Positions 42,813-53,444 of a stretch of DNA of 64,000 nucleotides are shown one piece after another. The notes beneath the pieces were generated by a model. That model had not been told where the DNA came from, did not search any database, and saw only the letters and a program-made list of their open reading frames with translations. The DNA is from JAVDCA01 sp963819385. Its GTDB lineage: Bacteria > Pseudomonadota > Alphaproteobacteria > Rhizobiales > Xanthobacteraceae. The DNA lies in assembly GCA_963819385.1 (NCBI GenBank), contig CAWFVV010000002.1:744001-808000 (forward strand). Reading direction: 5' to 3'. A program made the translations under genes and the position numbers. Each line of letters starts with the position of its first letter. Within the stretch, counting starts at the first letter, position 1.

Positions 42813-42894
42813 TCGCGCCGAGGCTTCTCCTCGCCGTCCGTCCGTAGGGAACCCGCAAAGTTCCCGAGCGTTGCTGTCCGTGGGCGTTTCTTTT

Positions 42895-42936
42895 GCGCAT
42901 GTTCTGAACCAGCGTCCACTTCGCCGGAACATGCGC
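42895..42936. repeat. Dispersed palindromic repeat, copy 3
   Basis: Arms gcgcatgttc / gaacatgcgc, identical to those of the copy at 4731, flank a gtccacttcgccg core. Confidence 0.78.
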
Positions 42937-42959
42937 CAGGACCGCGACGGAGCTGGCAC

Positions 42960-43439
42960 ATGGCGAAATCGAGCACGGATCACGACAAAGCCGCGATAAC
43001 CCGCGAACGGCTGGCCGAGCTCCTCAACGAGGATCTGGCGCGCGAATATCAGGCCATCATCGCGTACGTGGTCTATTCGCAGGTGCTCAAAGGCGCCGCC
43101 TACATGAACATCGCGGATCAACTCCAGCAGCACGCCCAGCAGGAGCTGACGCATGCGCTGACCATCTCGCGCCAGATCGATTATCTCGGTGCGATGCCGA
43201 CCGTGGTGGCGAAGCCCGTCAAGGTGTCCGAGAAGGCGGAGGACATCCTCCGCTTCGACCTGCAGAACGAGGAAGACACGATCCGCAACTACCGCGACCG
43301 TGTGCGCCAGTGCGAGGCTTTGGGCGAGTTCTCGATCGCCGAGCACATCCGCGACATCCTGCTCGAGGAGCAGGACCACCTCATCGATCTTGCGACCGCC
43401 TTGGGCGAAGAAGTGCCCGACGTGAGCAAGCCGGGATGA
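42960..43439 (+). CDS. Ferritin-like (bacterioferritin-related) diiron protein
   Basis: A 159-residue four-helix protein. LLNEDLAREYQAIIAYVVYS supplies the first Glu ligands, QQELTHALT an ExxH, FDLQNEEDTIRNY further acidic residues, and ILLEEQDHLIDLA the second ExxH. The pattern fits a bacterioferritin-like or Dps-related diiron carboxylate protein for iron storage or oxidative protection. No haem-binding Met could be confirmed. Confidence 0.85.
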   Translation: MAKSSTDHDKAAITRERLAELLNEDLAREYQAIIAYVVYSQVLKGAAYMNIADQLQQHAQQELTHALTISRQIDYLGAMPTVVAKPVKVSEKAEDILRFDLQNEEDTIRNYRDRVRQCEALGEFSIAEHIRDILLEEQDHLIDLATALGEEVPDVSKPG

Positions 43440-43476
43440 TCGGGCCGGCGGCGCGACGTCACCCGGTCTTCGCTGT

Positions 43477-44259
43477 CTACGACGCGTAATCCGGCTCGCG
43501 CCGGTCGAGCATGCGCTTGAGCGCATCGAAGTGGCGCTGCGCCGGCGTCGGCCCCTGGTAGAGGCTCGGGCCGCCGATGTCCCGCATGGTCTTCTCGACC
43601 ACGGCGGCGGGAAGCTGCTTCAGCGGCTGCCCGGTCCACATCGCATAGATCTGCACCTGCGCGGCGCGCTCCACGTAGTAGAGCCGATCATAGGCGTCGG
43701 CGATCGTGTCGCCGACCGTGGTGATGCCGTGGTTGGCCATGAACAGGATGGTCTTGTCGCCCAGCACCCCGGCGAGGCGCACGCCCTCCCCGGGATCGAG
43801 CGCCGGGCCCGTGTAGTTGTCGTCATACGCAATGCCGCCCATCATGCCGACCTCGGTCTGGCCGATCTCCTTGATGCGCGGATCGGCGAGCCGCGTGAGC
43901 GCGCTCGAGAACGGCATGTGGGTGTGAAAGACGGCCCTCGCCTGCGGCAGCGCCTTGTGCATCGGCGCGTGGATGCAATAGGCCGACCGCTCGACCTCGC
44001 CCTCGCCGCGCTTGACCTCGCCGTCGTCGATGCCGACCTCCATCAGGCACGAGGCCGTCACCTCCGACCAGTGCGTGCCGAACGGGATCTGGTAGTAGCG
44101 CTCGCGGCTGCCCGGCACCAGGAACGTCAGGTGGTTGAAGATGCCTTCGCTGAAGCCGTGCATGTAGGCCACCCGATGCGCGGCCGCGAGTTCGACCCGC
44201 GCCTGCCATTCCGCGTCGCTCAATCCGTGGGCCGCGGCCGGTGACGTGCGAAGCTGCAT
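43477..44259 (-). CDS. Class II aldolase/adducin-family protein
   Basis: A 260-residue protein. Zn ligands are visible as HTHMP (ARAVFHTHMPFSSAL) and ANHGITTVG; an early FNHLTFLVPGSRERY is typical of adducin-type aldolases. IHAPMHKALPQ precedes the metal motif. Relatives include fuculose-1-phosphate aldolase and sugar-acid decarboxylases. The ATG at 44259 (MQLRTSPAAAHG) is used. No other sugar genes are directly adjacent, so the substrate is unknown. Confidence 0.88.
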   Translation of the reverse strand: MQLRTSPAAAHGLSDAEWQARVELAAAHRVAYMHGFSEGIFNHLTFLVPGSRERYYQIPFGTHWSEVTASCLMEVGIDDGEVKRGEGEVERSAYCIHAPMHKALPQARAVFHTHMPFSSALTRLADPRIKEIGQTEVGMMGGIAYDDNYTGPALDPGEGVRLAGVLGDKTILFMANHGITTVGDTIADAYDRLYYVERAAQVQIYAMWTGQPLKQLPAAVVEKTMRDIGGPSLYQGPTPAQRHFDALKRMLDRREPDYAS

Positions 44260-44393
44260 GGCTCATTCCTCCTTGGCACGTGCCCGCCGACACCGTCGAC
44301 GGGCGGCCGAAGCCTACACCAGTGTTCGCCCCGCCGGAACATGTGTTAATCGTGTGGTCCGCGCGCACCCTCCACGGATCGGGAATCATCGCG

Positions 44394-44648
44394 ATGCGAC
44401 CAAATCGATGGCCGAAGTCATGCGCGCTCACGCTCGCCCTCGCGTTTGCATCGGCCGGTGGCGACGTGCGCGCCGAGCAAGTGCTCAAGGCCGACCCGCC
44501 GCCCAACACGATCCAGACCGGGACCTCGGTCCTCGTCGACGACGGAAGCTGCCCGCGCGGGCAGATCAAGAAGATCACGCGCATCGGGCCGATGGACAGC
44601 CGCGGCTATCGCAAGGCCGAGTGCGTTCCGTATCGGCGGACGCGCTGA
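44394..44648 (+). CDS. Small exported Cys-containing protein
   Basis: An 84-residue protein with a signal peptide (RWPKSCALTLALAFASAGGD, cleaved near VRA) and a compact mature domain: TSVLVDDGSCPRGQIKKIT and YRKAECVPYRRTR. This G-S-C-P-x-G-Q-I-K pattern recurs in small Rhizobiales proteins of unknown function. The ATG at 44394 gives the clean signal peptide; the longer reading to 44241 overlaps the aldolase start. Confidence 0.65.
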   Translation: MRPNRWPKSCALTLALAFASAGGDVRAEQVLKADPPPNTIQTGTSVLVDDGSCPRGQIKKITRIGPMDSRGYRKAECVPYRRTR

Positions 44649-44652
44649 TCGC

Positions 44653-46176
44653 CTACCGGTGCAGGCACTCGTACGCGCGGATGAGATCGCGGCTCGCCGC
44701 CGGGATCGCGAGATCGGCCCTTTCATCCGCAGAGGCGCGCGGGCAGCTCAGCCAGAAATAGCCGGAGCTCGGGTCGACGACGAGCCGGGACGGCAGGAAG
44801 TCCGGCGCGAGCAGCACCGACAAATAGGGCGTGGTGGTCTGCCATTTCAGGCGGTTGAGACCAGGGTCGATGCGATCGGTCGAGACGAAGCGCGGATCGC
44901 CGAGCGCCGGGTCCGAGGCTGTGCCAGTGGCAAGCGCGCGCACCGCCGCCTCGTAGCCGCTCCACGCGGTGACGAACTTCGCGGTCTCGACGGCGTGCAC
45001 CAGCGTGAGCGTCAGGACCGCGCCGACCACGGCGCTCGCCGCCGGCCCGCGTGCAAGTGTCATGAGACGGTCGGCCAGCGCGTCGGCCCAGCGGGCGAGG
45101 AATGCGGTCGGCACGCGCAGGCTCCCCTCGGCGCGCAGCGCGCAGAGCGCCGCGAGCGCGCCCGCAACCGGCGTGACGAAGAAGATCGCGGTGCGCACGT
45201 AGTAGCGATTCTGCGTGTGCAGCGAATGATCGAAATGCAGCCAATAAACCGCGAGCGCCGCCGCGACGATCGCCAGCGCGTAGACATGCGCGCGCCGCGG
45301 CGCGGCCAGCCGCACGACGAGATAGACGATGACATAGGCCGCGAGCGCGCCGAACAGCAGCATGAAGAAGGCGCTGCCGAGCAGATTGTCGATGTCGATG
45401 AAGTTGAACGCCGCGGCCGCAATGATGCTCGCATAGTAGCGGTCGGGCGGGATTGCGACCTTGACCGCGGCCCACACGGCGAGCGCCACCGCGAGCGCAC
45501 CGGCGGCGCGTCGAAACATGGGATCGCCGAACCCGCGCAGCGCGACCGTCACCAGGATCGCGACCGCGCACACGGCCGCCCCCTCGTGCGTGAGCGCGAG
45601 CGCGAGCAGCGCCAGAAAAACCGCGAGCGTGCCGCCGATGCCGCGGCCCGCGTAGTGGCAGAGCGCGAGCGCCGGCCAGAACAACGCATGCGCGACCCAC
45701 ATCTCGGTCGGGAAGCCGAACACCAGCGGACAAAGGCACGCGGTGGACAGGCACGCGCAGGCGAAGATCATGCGGCGCGGCGAGCGGTCGGCCGCGAACG
45801 TCGCCGCGAGCCCGATCAGCGGCGCCGCGAAGAACAGGAGGCCGTAGAGCGCGATGCCGCCGCGCGCGTCGCGCGTCAGGCCGACATAGATCTCCGCCGG
45901 CAGGTGCGCGAACACGTAAACGAACAGCCGGTCGGCGATATCGCGGAAGTGATACGCCCAGCCCGCGCGCACCGCGACAGAGTAGGAGAAGATCGAGCCG
46001 TCGCCGTAGAGCTGCAGCCGGTAGCCGACACCGATCAGCACGAACAGGAGCGACCAGCTCAGCCCCAGCGCGATCGCGACGGCGCGCAACCGGCGCCCGG
46101 TTGGCCGGGCATGTTCAGCCGCGGCGAGGTCCGCCGCAACGGCCGTGCCAGACAGGTCGGCATTCACGTCGATCAT
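44653..46176 (-). CDS. Polytopic membrane protein of unknown function
   Basis: A 507-residue protein with about nine to ten hydrophobic spans (for example VAIALGLSWSLLFVLIGVGY, GLLFFAAPLIGLAATFAA, LAVFLALLALALTHEGAAV, LLFGALAAYVIVYLVV, TAIFFVTPVAGALAALCAL, VVGAVLTLTLVHAV) and a ~110-residue C-terminal soluble tail. The layout recalls membrane glycosyltransferases or polymer-related proteins, but no catalytic motif was recognised. The ATG at 46176 has GGTGGAG immediately upstream. Confidence 0.75.
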   Translation of the reverse strand: MIDVNADLSGTAVAADLAAAEHARPTGRRLRAVAIALGLSWSLLFVLIGVGYRLQLYGDGSIFSYSVAVRAGWAYHFRDIADRLFVYVFAHLPAEIYVGLTRDARGGIALYGLLFFAAPLIGLAATFAADRSPRRMIFACACLSTACLCPLVFGFPTEMWVAHALFWPALALCHYAGRGIGGTLAVFLALLALALTHEGAAVCAVAILVTVALRGFGDPMFRRAAGALAVALAVWAAVKVAIPPDRYYASIIAAAAFNFIDIDNLLGSAFFMLLFGALAAYVIVYLVVRLAAPRRAHVYALAIVAAALAVYWLHFDHSLHTQNRYYVRTAIFFVTPVAGALAALCALRAEGSLRVPTAFLARWADALADRLMTLARGPAASAVVGAVLTLTLVHAVETAKFVTAWSGYEAAVRALATGTASDPALGDPRFVSTDRIDPGLNRLKWQTTTPYLSVLLAPDFLPSRLVVDPSSGYFWLSCPRASADERADLAIPAASRDLIRAYECLHR

Positions 46177-46339
46177 CTCCACCCGGACCGCGGCCCTGCA
46201 CGAACGCCGCCGTGCCGCGGGGAGGAGGCGAGTTCTAGCGGGTCGGCCGTGCTGATTGCCAGGACGTTCGCCCGCGGCACGGCGCCCCAGCCGACGGCAC
46301 CGCGTTGCGTGTGAGGTGGGCACGATGTCTGATCTCCTT

Positions 46340-46357
46340 CTCCCCGCGCGCGGGGAG
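46340..46357. repeat. Short perfect palindrome
   Basis: ctccccgcgcgcggggag, an 18-bp palindrome related to the element at 39732-39855, upstream of the GMC oxidoreductase gene. Confidence 0.7.
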
Positions 46358-46448
46358 AGGGAGCGCAGGCGCAGTGCCGCATTCCTCCCGCGCCATTGAT
46401 TCAGTGGCCGGTTCGATGATGTAGTCCTCAGCTCCCGGGAGAAACGCC

Positions 46449-48101
46449 ATGGCGGACACGATACGAACCAACTCCTTCGATTACGTTATCGTCGGCGCCG
46501 GCAGTGCCGGCTGCGTGCTGGCCAATCGCCTCACGGCGGACGGGCGCCATCGCGTGCTGCTGCTCGAGGCGGGCGGGCACGACCTGCATTTCTGGATCCA
46601 CGTGCCGCTCGGCTACGGCAAGCTATTCAACGACGCGCGCGTCAACTGGCTCTATTCATCGGAGCCGGAGCCCGAGCTCGACAACCGGCGCATCATCCAG
46701 CCGCGCGGCAAGGTGCTCGGAGGATCGAGCTCGATCAACGGGCTCCTCTACGTTCGCGGCCAGCACGAGGATTACGACCGCTGGCGCCAGCTCGGCAATG
46801 CGGGCTGGAGCCACGACGACGTGCTGCCCTATTTTCGCCGCGCCGAGGACCAGGAGCGCGGCGCCGACGCACTGCACGGCGCGGGCGGGCCGTTCTCGGT
46901 ATCCGACGTGTGCGAACCGCATCCGCTGTGCGAAGCGTTCATCGAGGCCGTGCAGCAGGCGGGCCATCCGCGCAACGACGACTTCAACGGGCCGGCCCAG
47001 GAAGGCGCCGGCTATTTCCAGTACACGGCGCGCAACGGGCTGCGCCGCTCGACCGCGGCGGGCTATCTGCGTCAGGCGCGGCGGCGCGGCAATCTCAAGG
47101 TCGTGACCCATGCGCTCGCGACGCGCATTTTACTCGATGGCCGCCGCGCGACCGGCATCGAGTATCGCCGTGGCGGCGAGACGCATGTCGCCAAGGCCAA
47201 TGTCGAGGTGATCCTGGCGGGCGGCGCGTTCAACTCGCCGCAGCTCATGCAGCTCTCCGGCCTCGGCCCGGCCGCGCTGCTCAAGCAGCACGGCATCGCG
47301 GTCGCGGCCGACATCCCCGGCGTCGGCGCCGACCTGCAGGACCATCTGCAGGTGCGCTTCCAGTATCGCTGCACCGAGCCGATCACCATGAACGACGTGG
47401 TGCACAACTGGCGCCACAAGATGATGGCCGGCCTGCGCTACTTCGCGACCCGCAAGGGCATGCTGGCGATCGGCGCCGGCTATGCGGGTGCTTTCCTGCG
47501 TACGAGCCCGCATCTCGCGAGCCCGGACGTGCAGCTGCATTTCCTGATCTTCAGCACCGACACGGCAGGCGGCGCGCTGCACACCTTCCCGGGCTTCATC
47601 GTCTCGGTGTGCCAGCTCCGCCCCGAGAGCCGCGGCTACGTGCGCATCAAGTCGGCCAATCCGGCCGAGCCGCCTGCGATCCAGCCGCGCTATCTCTCGA
47701 GCCAGTTCGACCGCGACACGCTGCTCGCCGGCATGCGCCAGCTGCAGGGGATCATGCGCCAGCCCGCCATGCGCCACTACGTCGCCGAGGAGTTCAAGCC
47801 GGCCGCGAGCGTCACCAGCGACGCGGACCTCATGGCCTATGCGCGCGCGACCTCGACCACCGTTTTTCATCCGACCAGCACCTGCCGCATGGGAAGCGAC
47901 CCGACCGCCGTGGTCGACGAGCGCCTGCGCGTGCGCGGCATCGAGCGCCTGCGCGTGGTCGACGCCTCGATCATGCCGGCGCTGGTGTCGGGCAACACCA
48001 ATGCCGGGACCGTGATGATCGCCGAAAAGGGATCGGACATGATCCTGGATGACGCGCGCGCCGTGATGACGCCCTCGCCGGCGCTCGCGCCGGCAGAGTG
48101 A
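46449..48101 (+). CDS. GMC-family FAD oxidoreductase (choline/alcohol dehydrogenase-like)
   Basis: A 550-residue flavoprotein. The FAD motif YVIVGAGSAGCVLANRLTAD (residues ~12-31) is followed by LLEAGG, PRGKVLGGSSSINGLLYVRG (GMC signature 1), VILAGGAFNSPQLMQLSGLG (signature 2), TVFHPTSTCRMGSD with the active-site His, and VSGNTNAGTVMIAEK with the Asn partner. It oxidises primary alcohols; the substrate is not predictable here. It appears monocistronic; non-coding repeat-rich DNA follows. Confidence 0.94.
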   Translation: MADTIRTNSFDYVIVGAGSAGCVLANRLTADGRHRVLLLEAGGHDLHFWIHVPLGYGKLFNDARVNWLYSSEPEPELDNRRIIQPRGKVLGGSSSINGLLYVRGQHEDYDRWRQLGNAGWSHDDVLPYFRRAEDQERGADALHGAGGPFSVSDVCEPHPLCEAFIEAVQQAGHPRNDDFNGPAQEGAGYFQYTARNGLRRSTAAGYLRQARRRGNLKVVTHALATRILLDGRRATGIEYRRGGETHVAKANVEVILAGGAFNSPQLMQLSGLGPAALLKQHGIAVAADIPGVGADLQDHLQVRFQYRCTEPITMNDVVHNWRHKMMAGLRYFATRKGMLAIGAGYAGAFLRTSPHLASPDVQLHFLIFSTDTAGGALHTFPGFIVSVCQLRPESRGYVRIKSANPAEPPAIQPRYLSSQFDRDTLLAGMRQLQGIMRQPAMRHYVAEEFKPAASVTSDADLMAYARATSTTVFHPTSTCRMGSDPTAVVDERLRVRGIERLRVVDASIMPALVSGNTNAGTVMIAEKGSDMILDDARAVMTPSPALAPAE

Positions 48102-48595
48102 TGGCGTGCACCCCAAAGGCCGCCCAGAAAAAATACAGGCGATCTGCAATGGAAATGCGACGCCAAATACAATGCAAGGCCTTGGGAAGGCGAGAAAAAA
48201 GCCGCCGGGGCAAGAACAATGGGAAACAATGGAAAGAACAATGCGAGAGCAATGGAAACAGGGCAGAAATACAGGCAGGGGCCTACTTCCGGTTGTTCTG
48301 ACGGAAAGACAAGCTGCGACCCTGTAGGGCCCAGTCGCTTGTCGGGCGGATCGAGTTTAGTCGGCAGAATTGCGGGCGAGCCTGGGCGCAATTCACAGAG
48401 ACTAGTATTTCAGCCATCACAGAATTGGCGAACGTCCGCAACGACGAAATCGCGACAGAAACAAAATCACGGTAATAAAACGGAGAGCGACGGCGCCGCA
48501 GGGCTCACGACACTATCGCGTCGACGCGCGACAGGAAGTGCGACACCTCGGGAATGCCGTCGACCTGAAAGCGGTTGACCTCCTCCTGCAGCCGT
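48102..48595. other. Purine-rich non-coding region with repeated CAATG words
   Basis: No gene is supported. Between 48147 and 48254 the word caatg recurs about six times in an A/G-rich context (caatgggaaacaatggaaag and similar), giving imperfect 10-13-bp repeats. The word aaatacagg occurs at 48131 and 48267 and also at 2340. Composition is clearly more A+T-rich than the neighbouring genes. Confidence 0.5.
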
Positions 48596-48733
48596 GTAGC
48601 CCGGATGAGCCGAAGGCGAAATCCGGGACGCTCGCTCCCGGATGTCGGCGCACCGATCTCGGGCCTGCCCGAGATCGGCATATTGATGCGCAGGTCGGGT
48701 AACCCCGACCTGCGTGCACCTCATCCGGGCTAC
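48596..48733. repeat. Nested palindromic repeat
   Basis: Outer arms gtagcccggatgag / ctcatccgggctac with inner hairpins (ccgatctcgggc / gcccgagatcgg and gcaggtcggg / cccgacctgc). It belongs to the cccggatgag family, a fragment of which lies at 27780. It is downstream of the ABC transporter operon's last gene. Confidence 0.85.
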
Positions 48734-48863
48734 GCTACTTAGGCCACGTCATGGCCGGGCTCGTCCCGACCATCCACGCCTTCATTGTCGATGTCGCGGC
48801 CTAAGACGTAAATGCCCGCGACAAGCGCGGGCATGACGGAGAATTTCTTTCAGGGCAGACCCG

Positions 48864-49961
<1,098 letters not shown>

Positions 49962-49964
49962 CGG

Positions 49965-50864
49965 TCATCCCTTCGTGGCGCCGGCCGTGAGGCCCGCGAT
50001 GTAGTAGTCCATCAGGAACGCATAGATCACCAGCGGCGGCGCCGCGGCGAGCAGCGCGCCCGCCATCAGCATGCCCCACTTGTAGACGTCGCCGCGGATA
50101 AGGCTTGTCACGGTGCCGACCGTGAGCACCTGCTGGTCCGACGAATAGAGAAACGCCATCGGATAGACGAAGGCCGCCCACGACACCGTGAAGGCGAAAA
50201 TCATCGCCGCGATGATGCCGGGCAGCGCCACCGGTATGAAGATCTTTAGCAGCATCTGCATATGCCCGGCACCGTCGATCAGCGCCGCTTCGTCGAGCTC
50301 CTTCGGGATCGACTGGAAGTAGCCGATCATGATCCAGGTGCAGAACGGCACCGTGAGCGTCGGATAGACCAGCACCATGCCCCAGTAGGAATTGAGCAGG
50401 CCGATCGACTTGACGATCTGAAACATCGGAATGAACAGCAGCGTGTCCGGCACGAGGTAAGTGAGGAAAATTCCGGTCGCGAGGACGCTGGAGCCCCAGA
50501 ACTTCATGCGTCCGAGCGAGAACGCGGCCAGAATGCTGACGACCATGGTGATGGCGACGACGCATACGGTCACGATCACGGTGTTCTTGAAAAAGATCAG
50601 GAAGTCCGTGTTCCAAAGCAGGATCCTGAACTGGTCGAGCGTGACCCCGTCGAAGATGAACCACGGGTTGGTCGCGAGGCGCGCCATTTCGGCGTCGCTC
50701 TTGAGGGCCGTCACCACCATGTAATAGGGCGGCAACAGGAAGAAGATCGCGAACATGACGAGGAAGAAATAGGAGGCGATCAGCGCCCAACGGCGATTGC
50801 GCCGCAGGCTGTGGCCGAGACGAGCCGCGCTGCTCACCGGCGACGAAAGCGTGGCGCTGCTCAT
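49965..50864 (-). CDS. Sugar ABC transporter permease (MalG type)
   Basis: A 299-residue inner-membrane permease with six hydrophobic spans (for example ALIASYFFLVMFAIFFLLPP, VTVCVVAITMVVSILAAF) and the EAA loop DEAALIDGAGHMQMLLKIFI preceding VALPGIIAAM, the contact with the ATPase. The start overlaps the stop of the upstream permease by 4 bp (ATGA), indicating translational coupling. Confidence 0.94.
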   Translation of the reverse strand: MSSATLSSPVSSAARLGHSLRRNRRWALIASYFFLVMFAIFFLLPPYYMVVTALKSDAEMARLATNPWFIFDGVTLDQFRILLWNTDFLIFFKNTVIVTVCVVAITMVVSILAAFSLGRMKFWGSSVLATGIFLTYLVPDTLLFIPMFQIVKSIGLLNSYWGMVLVYPTLTVPFCTWIMIGYFQSIPKELDEAALIDGAGHMQMLLKIFIPVALPGIIAAMIFAFTVSWAAFVYPMAFLYSSDQQVLTVGTVTSLIRGDVYKWGMLMAGALLAAAPPLVIYAFLMDYYIAGLTAGATKG

Positions 50865-51811
50865 CCGATTTCTCTCCCCCGCTTGCGCACGCCGCGCAGG
50901 ATGAATACCGCCGCGATGGCCAGGATCGGGAACATGAACAGGGACGTCGCCGCTCCGAGTGGCAGGTCGCCGGAGCGGATGCCGAGCAGGAACGAGTAGG
51001 TCGCAAACATGTGCGTCATGTTGCGTGGGCCGCCCGAAGTCATGATCTGGACGATGTCGAAATTCGCGAACGTGACGATCATCGAGAACAGCACGGTGAT
51101 GGCGATGATGTTGCGCATCATCGGCAGCGTGATGTGGACGAACTTCTGCCAGGCCGTGGCGCCATCGATCGAGGCTGCCTCATAGAGCTGCTCGGGCACC
51201 GATTTGAGCGCGGCCAGATACATGATGAGGAAGAATGGCGCGCCGTACCAGACGTTGACCAGGATCACCGAGAAGCGCGCCCAATAGGGATCGCTGAGCC
51301 AAGGGATTCCCTCGAAGCCGAGGCTCCTGAGCGTATAATTGAATGCCGAATTGGTGGGATCGAACATCCACCACCAGCCGAGCGTCGAGAGCGCCAGCGG
51401 GATCACCCACGGCACCAGCAGCATGCCGCGCCATTTGCGTTGGCCCTTGGCCGGCAGGTTGTTGACCAGATGCGCGGTAATCAGTCCGATCAGCGCCTTG
51501 AAGAACACGGCCGTCAGCGCGAAGATCGTCGATTGCTCGACGACCATCCAGAACGTGTCGCGCGACATCAGGAAGGTGAAATTCGACAGGCCGATAAAGC
51601 GCGTCTGCGCCTTGTTCAGCATCGACAGATAGATCGAATACAAGGCCGGATAAATGATGAGGCACCCGATGATGAGGATCAGCGGCATGCACATCAGCAA
51701 GGCGATCGTCGAGCGCTGGCGCAGGAAGCGATGCAGGCCATGCCTCCTGACCGGAGCTGCGGCTGTGTGCGGCAGCGCCCCGGAAGCCCACGATTGGACG
51801 GCATCGGCCAT
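50861..51811 (-). CDS. Sugar ABC transporter permease (MalF type)
   Basis: A 316-residue permease. It begins with a cytoplasmic basic stretch, a first span (ALLMCMPLILIIGCLIIYPA), further spans, and the EAA loop YEAASIDGATAWQKFVHITL. It forms the heterodimeric channel with the product of 49965-50864, with which it overlaps by 4 bp. The binding-protein gene lies 103 bp upstream. Confidence 0.94.
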   Translation of the reverse strand: MADAVQSWASGALPHTAAAPVRRHGLHRFLRQRSTIALLMCMPLILIIGCLIIYPALYSIYLSMLNKAQTRFIGLSNFTFLMSRDTFWMVVEQSTIFALTAVFFKALIGLITAHLVNNLPAKGQRKWRGMLLVPWVIPLALSTLGWWWMFDPTNSAFNYTLRSLGFEGIPWLSDPYWARFSVILVNVWYGAPFFLIMYLAALKSVPEQLYEAASIDGATAWQKFVHITLPMMRNIIAITVLFSMIVTFANFDIVQIMTSGGPRNMTHMFATYSFLLGIRSGDLPLGAATSLFMFPILAIAAVFILRGVRKRGREIG

Positions 51812-51914
51812 GACTGCGATCTCGTGATGGTTGCGCGATAGCCTCGGTGGCCAGGATTCGCATGCCGGCCGATCCGGCCGGCATGCAGCAATTTGCCAGG
51901 ACTCTGAGGAACGC

Positions 51915-53267
51915 TCAGGCGCGCAGGGTGCCTTCGAGCTCCTTCTCGGCCCATTTGATGACGTCTTCGAGCTTCTCTTTGCCCTGCGTGAACTTCGAGA
52001 TCATCACTGTGTTGATCGCCTGATTGTAAATCTGGGCGCCGACTTCCGAACGGGCCGGCGCGCCGGCGATCGAGGTCAACTCGTCACCGCGCGGCGGATA
52101 GCCGTACACGGTGCCGACCGGCGGCTCGACCGTCTTCCAGGTGGTGAGGTCATACATGCTCTTGAACGAGGGCAGATCGTAGCCGAACGAAGCCGCAACG
52201 AGCTGCGCGACGGAGTCCTTCTGAGAGATGTAAGTCAGCAGGTCCTTCGCCGCCGCCTTATTCTTCGAGAACTTCCACACACCGTAGAACTGCGGCAGTT
52301 GTCCGACGAAGCGGCCTTTTGGTCCCTTCGGCACCGGATGCGTCCAGCACTGCTCCGCCACCTTGGGGTTATCGCGCTTGGCGACCGCCCAGGCGCTCGG
52401 CGGGTTCATGATGCCGGAGCCCTTGCCGGAGATCAGCCAGCGGTTGTTGCCGGCGTCATCCCAGGCGTAGACTTCAGGCGGACTCACCTCCATGATCTTG
52501 CGCGCGATTTCCATCGCTTGCCGCGTCTCGTCGGAATTGATCTTGATCTCGTCCTTGGCGTTGACGAACACCACACCGTAGGCGTTGAACAATCCGCCGA
52601 CCCAGTCGACCGCGTCCGAAGTCTGGCCCATGGGCAGGCCGACCGGGAAACCGGCCTTGTGCAGCTTCTGCGCGGTATCGACGTAGGCCTCCCACGTCCA
52701 CTTGTCGGTCTTGGCCTTGTCCCATTTCGATTCGTCGGCGGGGAAAATATCGCGGACATTGAGGCCGGCGTGTTCCTGGTAGAGATCGAAGCGCGAGCAG
52801 CAAGGCTTGACCTGGCTGCCAATCGCCGTCGGTACGCCGAGCCACGTGCCCTTGATCTTGGCGAGATATTCCGCGACCGGGCTGATCGGCCCGTATTTCT
52901 TGATGAGGCCATCGATGACGTCGTCAACCGGCTCCAGCACGCTCTGGTGAATGCGGATGTTCCAATCGCGATGGGACATGATGTCGTGGCCGGTGCCGGC
53001 TTGCGCTTCGGCCGCCGCGGTCAGCTTGTCCTTCTCACCCTGCGAGGTGATGTAGTCGATGTGGACGTCGACTTTGTTCTTGTCGCCCCACTCCTTTGCG
53101 AGCTTGTCCAGCGTCTTGTTGGCGCCCGGAACCCAATGGTCCCAGCAGCCGAGCGTCAGCGTGCCGGCCGCGTAGGCGCCGTGCACATAGGGTGCCGCGA
53201 TTGCGGCCGCGGAACCGAGCGCCGCGCTCTTGAGAACGTTGCGACGCGTGAAATGTCGTGATGCCAT
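51915..53267 (-). CDS. Sugar ABC transporter extracellular solute-binding protein
   Basis: A 450-residue periplasmic receptor. The Tat-type signal (RHFTRRNVLKSAALGSAAA, cleaved near AYA) precedes a mature type-I/II carbohydrate-binding fold: TLTLGCWDHWVPGANKTLDK, WLGVPTAIGSQV, ADESKWDKAKTDKWTWEAYV, SGIMNPPSAWAV and KDLLTYISQKDSVAQLVA. Tat export is common for this family. The ATG at 53267 follows GGGAGGA. It is the first gene of the operon and divergent from the altronate-dehydratase-like gene, 177 bp away. Confidence 0.93.
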   Translation of the reverse strand: MASRHFTRRNVLKSAALGSAAAIAAPYVHGAYAAGTLTLGCWDHWVPGANKTLDKLAKEWGDKNKVDVHIDYITSQGEKDKLTAAAEAQAGTGHDIMSHRDWNIRIHQSVLEPVDDVIDGLIKKYGPISPVAEYLAKIKGTWLGVPTAIGSQVKPCCSRFDLYQEHAGLNVRDIFPADESKWDKAKTDKWTWEAYVDTAQKLHKAGFPVGLPMGQTSDAVDWVGGLFNAYGVVFVNAKDEIKINSDETRQAMEIARKIMEVSPPEVYAWDDAGNNRWLISGKGSGIMNPPSAWAVAKRDNPKVAEQCWTHPVPKGPKGRFVGQLPQFYGVWKFSKNKAAAKDLLTYISQKDSVAQLVAASFGYDLPSFKSMYDLTTWKTVEPPVGTVYGYPPRGDELTSIAGAPARSEVGAQIYNQAINTVMISKFTQGKEKLEDVIKWAEKELEGTLRA

Positions 53268-53444
53268 CGTAGTCCTCCCGAAAGTGCCGCCCTTAATGGC
53301 GGGCATTTGAAAAAATGATACTCTTATCTTTCGGTTGCGGCTAGTCCGGCGCGCAGTCGCCGCTGCCGCAGCCCCCTCGCCCACCCGGCTCCGGTGGCCT
53401 GCGCCAGCCGGATTTGCCCACCAAACGAGCATAAAGGCCTATCC

